From Clostridiales bacterium CCNA10 (GTDB lineage: Bacteria; Bacillota; Clostridia; Oscillospirales; Oscillospiraceae), in the NCBI GenBank assembly GCA_003573975.1, contig AP018533.1:1426001-1490000 (forward strand): a stretch of 64,000 nt of DNA, written 5' to 3'. The position numbers were made by a program, and so were the translations under genes. Positions 60,201-64,000 of the stretch are shown in pieces; position 1 is the stretch's first letter; each line of letters opens with the position of its first letter. Below the pieces are notes generated by a model. It was not told the origin of the DNA. It was given only the letters and a program-made list of their open reading frames with translations, and did not search any database.

Positions 60201-60732
60201 TCTGAGCGATTTCAGCCGGGAGGACGGCCCTGCCCGCTATCGGGACGGGGAGCAGGTCGCCGTGGCCGGGGTGATCTCTACCTACAAGACCCGCACCACC
60301 CGGAACAACACCCTCATGGCCTATGTGGATCTGGAGGACGACACCGCCTCCATAGAGCTGCTGTGCTTCTCCCGGGTGCTCAATGAGAGCGGGGGATACA
60401 TCCGGGAAAACAGCGCCATCCTGGTCAATGGAAAGATCTCTGTGCGGGATGAGAAGGAGCCCCAGCTCATGGTGGACGCCATCCGCCCCCTGGGGGACCT
60501 GGATGGGAAGGCTCAGCCAGCCGGACAGCGGCTGTACCTCCGCCTGCCCTGCCGGGAGGACCCGCGGCTGCGGAAGGTGAAGCTGGCCCTGTCCTTCTTC
60601 CCAGGGGAGAGCCAGGCGGTGCTCTATTTCGAGGACTGCAAAAAGCGTGTGGGCACCCGGTGCCAGATCCATCCCGCCCTGGTGGAGGACCTGAAGGAGC
60701 GTCTGGGCGGGGAAAACGTAGTGGTAAAATAA
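57262..60732 (+). CDS. dnaE: DNA polymerase III alpha subunit DnaE
   Basis: A 1156-residue polymerase of the DnaE (not PolC) type. It has an N-terminal PHP domain (LHLHTEFSLLDGACRI; HHLxx-type ligands), polymerase core with VGPGRGSAAGSMVSY, catalytic Asp pair in PDIDIDFC, NTYGCIVYQEQVLQI and AYAFNKAHAVCYA, a helix-hairpin-helix region and a C-terminal OB domain (VAVAGVISTYKTRTTRNN). It copies DNA in the replisome. It starts with a GGGGGAAGGAG site. No beta-binding motif is easily read at the very end. Confidence 0.95.
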   Translation: MSFVHLHLHTEFSLLDGACRIKKLVERVKELGQDAVAITDHGVMYGAIDFYRACREAGIKPIIGCEVYVAPRGRTRFQKVHEFDAAFSHLVLLCRNEEGYRNLSYMVSQAFLEGFYIKPRIDLDLLREHCGGLIACSACLGGEVPKLLMAGDYEKAKEAALEMRELFGEDGYYLELQDHGIPVQRQVNGGLLRLHEETGINLIATNDAHYLRREDAEMQDILMCIQMGKTLDDPGRMKFETQEFYVKSEAEMAELFPNAPEALENTARIAELCNVEFEFGKYHLPHFQLPEGYDDGEAYFRDLCWKGFARRYPGQPEQYRKQLEYEMGMIKKMGFVDYFLIVSDFIAYAKGNGIPVGPGRGSAAGSMVSYCLNITDLDPIKYGLYFERFLNPDRVSMPDIDIDFCIRRRQEVIDYVNRKYGSDHVAQIVTFGTMAARGAVRDVGRVLNMPYADVDAIAKQIPSGPGALHITLEDALKLSKQLKDSYDGDPQVRKLIDTARAIEGMPRNTSTHAAGVVITNRPVVDYVPLATNDGLPVTQYIMTTLEELGLLKMDFLGLRNLTILDDAVRMVREKESGFTLADIQENDPAVMAMLGEGKTSGVFQMESAGMTGVCVGLKPQTIEDITAIIALYRPGPMDSIPRFIACKQNPGKITYKHPALKPILSNTYGCIVYQEQVLQIFQQLAGYSLGQADMVRRAMSKKKRKEIERERQFFIYGDPSRGIAGCITNGIPEDAAKAIYEEIDAFAEYAFNKAHAVCYAVVAYQTAWFKYHHPKEYMAALLTSVLDSSEKVAEYIAECRECGIELLPPDVNESQADFTVSDGGIRFGLVALKGVGRNVINGLLEERSKGGPFTDFMDFCDRVFDRDLNRRVLESLIKSGSFDRMGCRRSQLMEVFGQVLDGLAASRKRNLEGQLDLFGMGGGEEQAALPALHLPDIPEYSPQERMTMEKEVTGLYLSGHPMDAYREAARAVGAVTIGSILSDFSREDGPARYRDGEQVAVAGVISTYKTRTTRNNTLMAYVDLEDDTASIELLCFSRVLNESGGYIRENSAILVNGKISVRDEKEPQLMVDAIRPLGDLDGKAQPAGQRLYLRLPCREDPRLRKVKLALSFFPGESQAVLYFEDCKKRVGTRCQIHPALVEDLKERLGGENVVVK

Positions 60733-60745
60733 TGGATGCGATGAC

Positions 60746-60777
60746 AAAAATGCTGTGCTCCGGCACAGCATTTTTGT
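60746..60777 (+). terminator. Terminator after dnaE
   Basis: A 13-bp stem AAAAATGCTGTGC/GCACAGCATTTTT with loop TCCG; the right arm itself ends in TTTTT. Confidence 0.9.
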
Positions 60778-60810
60778 GTGAAGTGGGTGGTGTCCAGGCG
60801 GCAGATATGA

Positions 60811-60816
60811 TATAAT
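60811..60816 (+). promoter_or_regulatory. Extended -10 of the cyclase/dpaL operon promoter
   Basis: A perfect TATAAT is preceded by TGA, giving an extended -10 (TGnTATAAT); the -35 region has no good match. It is 34 bp before the start codon. Confidence 0.65.
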
Positions 60817-60849
60817 CGAGGCGTCGGGCAAAGAAATGGAGGAGATACC

Positions 60850-61503
60850 ATGAGATGCATGGACCTGACACACCTGATTTCCCGGGAAATGCCGGTCTAC
60901 CCCGGCACAGAGCCTCCCAGGCTCCAGCCTGCCAACACCTATGAGCGGGATGGCTTTCAAGAGACTCTGCTGACCATGTACTCCCACACCGGGACCCACA
61001 TGGATCCGCCGGCCCATCTGTTTGCGGGACGGACCACGCTGGATCAGTTTCCGGTGGAACAGTTCATCGGACGGGCGCTGGTGATCCACTGTCCAGAGCT
61101 GAGGGAGGGAGAGCGCGTCCCCTTCTCCGCAGTGGAGCGGGTGCGCCCCCTGGCAGACCAGGCGGAATTTCTGCTGTTTCACACCGGATGGGGCAGGTAC
61201 TGGGGGACAGAACGCTATTTTGGGGACTATCCCTGTATCGATCAGGGGATCGTGGACTACCTGCTCCAGAGCGGGAAAAAGGGCGTGGGCTTGGATACCA
61301 TCGGGGTGGACCCCATTGCTGACGCCTACCTGAGTATCCACCGGCGTCTGTTCCAGGATCACGACCTGGTGGTCATGGAGAATCTGGCCAATCTGGACCA
61401 GATCGGAGATGGGCTGTTCACGCTGTTTGCCCTGCCCCTGCGGTATCAGGATGCGGACGGCTCCCCCATTCGGGCGGTGGCGGTCCTGGACGGGGAGGAA
61501 TGA
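60850..61503 (+). CDS. Cyclase/kynurenine-formamidase-like hydrolase
   Basis: A 217-residue cyclase-family (PF04199) protein with the metal motif HTGTHMDPPAHL (HxGTHxDxPxH) and DLTHLISREMPVYPGTE near the start. The family includes N-formylkynurenine formamidase; the next gene, overlapping by none to four bases, is diaminopropionate ammonia-lyase, so an amidase or deamidase step in amino-acid breakdown is plausible. All metal ligands look intact. Substrate is not known. Confidence 0.85.
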   Translation: MRCMDLTHLISREMPVYPGTEPPRLQPANTYERDGFQETLLTMYSHTGTHMDPPAHLFAGRTTLDQFPVEQFIGRALVIHCPELREGERVPFSAVERVRPLADQAEFLLFHTGWGRYWGTERYFGDYPCIDQGIVDYLLQSGKKGVGLDTIGVDPIADAYLSIHRRLFQDHDLVVMENLANLDQIGDGLFTLFALPLRYQDADGSPIRAVAVLDGEE

Positions 61504-61505
61504 GC

Positions 61506-62699
61506 ATGGCACTGAACTATTATATCAATCAAAAGGGAGAGATCCCGAACACGGCCCTCTCCATGACCGACGGCGGGGCGCTGGAGCGGGCCAGCCGCTT
61601 TCATCAGACGATCCCGGGCTATGCGCCTACGCCCCTGGTCTCTCTGGACCATCTGGCCCAAAGGCTGGGCGTGGCTCAGGTGCTGGTGAAGGACGAGTCC
61701 AGGCGGTTCGGCCTGAACGCCTTCAAGGCCCTGGGCGGTAGCTATGCCATGGCCCGCTGCCTGGGGCAGCGGCTGGGCTGGCCGGAGGAGAAGCTCACCT
61801 TTGAGGCCCTGATGGCGCCGGAGGTCCGGGAGAAGCTGGGAGAGCTCACCTTTGTCACTGCTACGGACGGCAACCACGGAAGGGGCGTGGCCTGGGCGGC
61901 TCGGCAGCTGGGCCACAAATCGGTAGTCTATATGCCCAAGGGCAGTGCCCGGGAGCGGCTGGACAACATCCGGGCCCAGGGGGCCCAGGCGGAGATCACC
62001 GACCTGAACTATGACGACGCGGTGCGGCTGGCTGACCGGATGGGGAAGGAGCACGGCTGGATCCTGGTGCAGGATACCGCCTGGCCGGGCTACGAGGAAA
62101 TCCCCGCCTGGATCATGGAGGGCTACACCACCATCGCCTGGGAGCTGTTCCAGCAGCTGGAGGACTTGGGCGGACAGATGCCCACCCACCTGTTCCTCCA
62201 GGCCGGAGTGGGCAGCTTCGCGGGGGCCATACTGGGCAGCTTTGCCGCGCGCCTTGGGAAGGACTGCCCCATCACCTGCATCGTGGAGCCTGACCGGGCG
62301 GACTGCCTGTACCGGAGCGCCCGGGCGGCGGATGGGAAGATCCATCCGGTCACCGGGGAGATGAACAGCATGATGGCCGGGCTCTGCTGCGGCGAGCCGT
62401 GCACCATCAGCTGGGAGATCATCAGCCCCGGCGCGGCGGCCTTCCTGTCCTGCTCGGACGAGTACTCCGCCATGGGGATGCGCCTGCTGGGCCGGCCGGA
62501 GCCGGGGGACCCGGCAGTGGTGTCCGGCGAGTCGGGGGCGGTGGGCGTGGGTGTCCTGTCCGCCATTCTGCATGAGGAGAAGCTGGAGGACCTGCGGTGG
62601 TCCCTGGGGCTGAACGAGAGCTCCCGGGTGCTGTGCATCAGCACGGAGGGGGACACCGACCAGGCCAACTATCAAAAGATCGTGGGGGAGAGGGTCTGA
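61506..62699 (+). CDS. dpaL: Diaminopropionate ammonia-lyase
   Basis: A 397-residue PLP enzyme. The ATG at 61506 is preferred, seven bases after GGAGG; an ATG six bases earlier is too close to that site. The PLP lysine is in GLNAFKALGGSYA, the substrate region in TATDGNHGRGVAWAARQL, and the PLP-phosphate glycine loop is in the C-terminal half (SGESGAVGVGVLS). It breaks 2,3-diaminopropionate to pyruvate and two ammonia. It is co-transcribed with a cyclase-family hydrolase. Confidence 0.88.
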   Translation: MALNYYINQKGEIPNTALSMTDGGALERASRFHQTIPGYAPTPLVSLDHLAQRLGVAQVLVKDESRRFGLNAFKALGGSYAMARCLGQRLGWPEEKLTFEALMAPEVREKLGELTFVTATDGNHGRGVAWAARQLGHKSVVYMPKGSARERLDNIRAQGAQAEITDLNYDDAVRLADRMGKEHGWILVQDTAWPGYEEIPAWIMEGYTTIAWELFQQLEDLGGQMPTHLFLQAGVGSFAGAILGSFAARLGKDCPITCIVEPDRADCLYRSARAADGKIHPVTGEMNSMMAGLCCGEPCTISWEIISPGAAAFLSCSDEYSAMGMRLLGRPEPGDPAVVSGESGAVGVGVLSAILHEEKLEDLRWSLGLNESSRVLCISTEGDTDQANYQKIVGERV

Positions 62700-62769
62700 C
62701 GCCGCGCTAAGGGAGCGTCCCGGGGCTTCCGGCGGCGGGCAGAGTTCTGTCAAACAGGAAAAGAAGAAA

Positions 62770-62816
62770 AAAGCGCTGGACAAAACCGTAAATGGGGCGG
62801 TTTTGCCCAGCGCTTT
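62770..62816. terminator. Terminator between dpaL and the DUF1275 gene
   Basis: A long stem with one interruption (62770-62788 with 62798-62816), A-rich before and TTT at its end. It lies between converging genes. Confidence 0.75.
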
Positions 62817-62855
62817 CTGATCAAAATGGGACCTGGATGGGAAGACGGAGGGGGG

Positions 62856-63521
62856 TTATACACGTTTTTCCCCACGGAGCATGATGAGGAAGGCGGACAG
62901 CAGGGGGACGAGGGCGGCCAGGATGGTCCGGCCGGCAAACAGAGGGGTGAGCAGGCCGCTGAGCACCGCCCCGGCGATGAAGGAACCAATCAGTCCATAG
63001 TAGACCCGGACCTTCTCCAGTGCGGTCCCCTCCCGGTGGAAGAACCAGTGGAACAGATGCTCCGTCCCGCTGCGCAGATTGCCAGTACACATCGTGGTGA
63101 CGCAGCCGCAGCCCTGAAACTTTCGGAAGGACTCCACCTGGAGGGCGCTGGTGAAGGAGATGATGATGTTGGCCAGGGGGTCCAGTGGGCCGCAGGGCAG
63201 GCAGGAGACCAGCAGGATGGCGCCACACTCGGCCAGCAGAAGGGGCAGCCGCCAGTGGAGGCGGGTACTGTCCCCAAATCTGCGCCGGAGCTGCTCCGCC
63301 GCCAGAACCCCCAGGGCGAAGGCCAGAATGGGGAGCAGATAGTGCAGGGCTTGGTCCAGCTGCCCCTGGGCCAGGTTGATCCCCATCAGGACGATGTTGC
63401 CGGTCTCCGCGGTGGCAAAGACCTGGCCGCGGTTGAGATAGCTGTACCCGTCCAGCAGACCGCCGGCCAGAGCCAGCAGAAGGCCGACTGGAAGCGTTTC
63501 AGAGGGTTGGAGCTGTTTCAT
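62856..63521 (-). CDS. DUF1275 (YoaK-family) membrane protein
   Basis: A 221-residue protein; the ATG at 63521 follows AGGAGGT. It has six hydrophobic spans with the DUF1275 opening ALAGGLLDGYSYLNRGQVFATAETGNIV (blocks GGLLDGYSYLNRG and ATAETGNIVLMG) and QGCGCVTTMCTGNLRSGTEHLF, the repeated TGNL-type motif. The family is widespread and uncharacterised, with a transporter-like layout. It has its own promoter. Confidence 0.85.
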   Translation of the reverse strand: MKQLQPSETLPVGLLLALAGGLLDGYSYLNRGQVFATAETGNIVLMGINLAQGQLDQALHYLLPILAFALGVLAAEQLRRRFGDSTRLHWRLPLLLAECGAILLVSCLPCGPLDPLANIIISFTSALQVESFRKFQGCGCVTTMCTGNLRSGTEHLFHWFFHREGTALEKVRVYYGLIGSFIAGAVLSGLLTPLFAGRTILAALVPLLSAFLIMLRGEKRV

Positions 63522-63552
63522 GGATGTACCTCCTTCCGGAATCCCGCACAAA

Positions 63553-63581
63553 AGGATACCACAAGTTTTGACGTTGGGCAA
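63553..63581 (-). promoter_or_regulatory. Promoter of the DUF1275 gene
   Basis: On the minus strand, TTGCCC (63576-63581), 17-bp spacer, TATCCT (63553-63558). Confidence 0.7.
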
Positions 63582-63619
63582 GGACAGAGGAACTTTTTTG
63601 AAAAAATATACCGTTTGTC

Positions 63620-63648
63620 TTGCTTTTTGGAGGAGAAAGGAGTAAACT
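63620..63648 (+). promoter_or_regulatory. Promoter of the folate transporter gene
   Basis: TTGCTT (63620-63625), 17-bp spacer, TAAACT (63643-63648); the riboswitch begins immediately downstream. Confidence 0.75.
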
Positions 63649-63795
63649 GACAGCTGGCAGAGTAGGGTCACCTGTGCAGGTCCCTTTGTGGGACCTTCAG
63701 TGCCGGCGGGACGGGGAGTTGTCCGCCGGACGAACAGCGCCCTCCCAGTGGGGAGGGGGCGGCAGTGGGTGATCCGCATCCCGCTGTCGCATGGC
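63649..63795 (+). promoter_or_regulatory. Tetrahydrofolate (THF) riboswitch aptamer
   Basis: Helix P1 GACAGC/GCTGTC (63649-63654 with 63783-63788) flanks the THF-riboswitch signatures: AGAGTAGG at the 5' side and GGTGATCCGCATCCCGCT at the 3' side. GTCACC pairs with GGTGAT next to P1. Inner hairpins include AGGTCCC/GGGACCT, GCCGGCGG with CCGCCGG, and CCCTCCC/GGGAGGG. The downstream gene begins like a folate ECF transporter S component, the usual target. Two large inner hairpins make this aptamer longer than the minimal form. Confidence 0.8.
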
Positions 63796-63813
63796 AGGGT
63801 GAAAATTTGATGA

Positions 63814-63872
63814 TCCTCCTTCTGTGCGGCATACCCGAACACGGGCTGCCACAGCATAGAAGGAGGTTTTTT
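63814..63872 (+). terminator. Riboswitch-linked terminator that also holds the ribosome binding site
   Basis: CCTCCTTCTGTGCGGCA (from 63815) pairs with the arm at 63845-63866 and is followed by TTTTTT (63867-63872). The right arm includes AAGGAGG (63860-63866), the ribosome binding site for the ATG at 63877. Closing the hairpin would both end transcription and hide the ribosome site. Confidence 0.8.
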
Positions 63873-63876
63873 GCTG

Positions 63877-64000
63877 ATGAAACACAACCATCTCCCCCTG
63901 AACCTGTACCGTACGCCCTTTACCCCCGCCTACTGGCGGGAGGCCAGTGCAGCCATGTCCAGCCTAAAGCTGCTGGTTTTTGCCGCACTGATGGTGGCGG
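63877..64000 (+). CDS. Folate-type ECF transporter S component, N-terminal part
   Basis: The first 41 residues of a protein cut by the window edge. It begins MKHNHLPLNLYRTPFTP, then AYWREASAAMSSLKLL and the start of a membrane span (VFAALMVA), like folate (FolT) S components of ECF transporters in Clostridia. S components capture the vitamin and pair with the shared EcfA-EcfA'-EcfT module. The THF riboswitch in front strongly supports a folate substrate. Only the start is visible. Confidence 0.75.
   Translation, partial: MKHNHLPLNLYRTPFTPAYWREASAAMSSLKLLVFAALMVA

Overview
The window is 64 kb of GC-rich (clearly above 55 percent by eye), gene-dense chromosome. It suggests a low-oxygen, Gram-positive Firmicute of the Oscillospiraceae type (Flavonifractor/Pseudoflavonifractor-like). 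The grounds are an HprK/ROK-kinase/MurB/RapZ/YvcK/WhiA cluster, AddA rather than RecBCD, an NfnAB electron-bifurcating transhydrogenase, formate-tetrahydrofolate ligase, an EFR1 flavodoxin-ferredoxin, many strong AGGAGG ribosome binding sites and AT-rich sigma-A promoters with 17-bp spacers. The genus is inference. No rRNA, tRNA, CRISPR array, transposase or prophage genes were seen.

Layout. 1-6.7 kb: the tail of a polymer-export operon (MurJ-type flippase, Wzy/ligase-type membrane protein, GT4, two DUF4330 proteins, and a GT4-CsaB pyruvyltransferase fusion) that looks like cell-wall polysaccharide assembly. 6.8-7.4 kb: a self-contained transcription unit with a strong promoter, a long hairpin-rich leader, a 43-codon ORF and a terminator; I recognise neither the RNA nor the peptide. 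7.6-9.6 kb: a solitary biotin-dependent carboxyltransferase/decarboxylase subunit. 9.8-15.7 kb: an ECF sigma/anti-sigma pair, a YgjP-like metallopeptidase, then a run of small membrane and lipoprotein genes (DUF2975/YozG-type regulator, two paralogous membrane proteins) and a metallophosphoesterase. 15.8-16.4 kb: an AT-rich GyrI-like gene, probably acquired. 16.6-31.6 kb: comEC, addA, rfbA, a minus-strand 37-codon hydrophobic peptide, EFR1 protein, asparaginase, an XRE regulator, a surface 5'-nucleotidase, nfnAB and an EamA transporter. 31.8-39.2 kb: a thioesterase and two two-component systems bracketing an FG-GAP-like lipoprotein, with a 73-bp duplication between the second regulator and its kinase. 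39.3-45.3 kb: DUF1385, prmC, recA-recX, rimO, pgsA. 45.4-48.8 kb (minus strand): a small membrane protein, fhs under a ZTP riboswitch, and a LysR regulator divergent from a zinc alcohol dehydrogenase. 50.2-60.7 kb: rpmB, hprK, ROK kinase, murB, rapZ, yvcK, whiA, vanZ-like and dnaE. 60.8-64 kb: a cyclase-family hydrolase plus diaminopropionate ammonia-lyase operon, a DUF1275 protein, and the start of a folate-type ECF transporter gene behind a THF riboswitch.

The two recognisable riboswitches (ZTP ahead of fhs, THF ahead of folT) both tie one-carbon/folate supply to expression. Wall assembly (MurJ, CsaB, MurB, RapZ/YvcK) and envelope sensing (ECF sigma, two two-component systems, several lipoproteins) form a second theme. 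The least explained items are the 6.8-7.4 kb RNA/peptide unit, the 37-residue peptide gene at 23.7 kb, the membrane-protein cassette at 11.7-15.7 kb and the hairpin-rich insertion at 37.5 kb.
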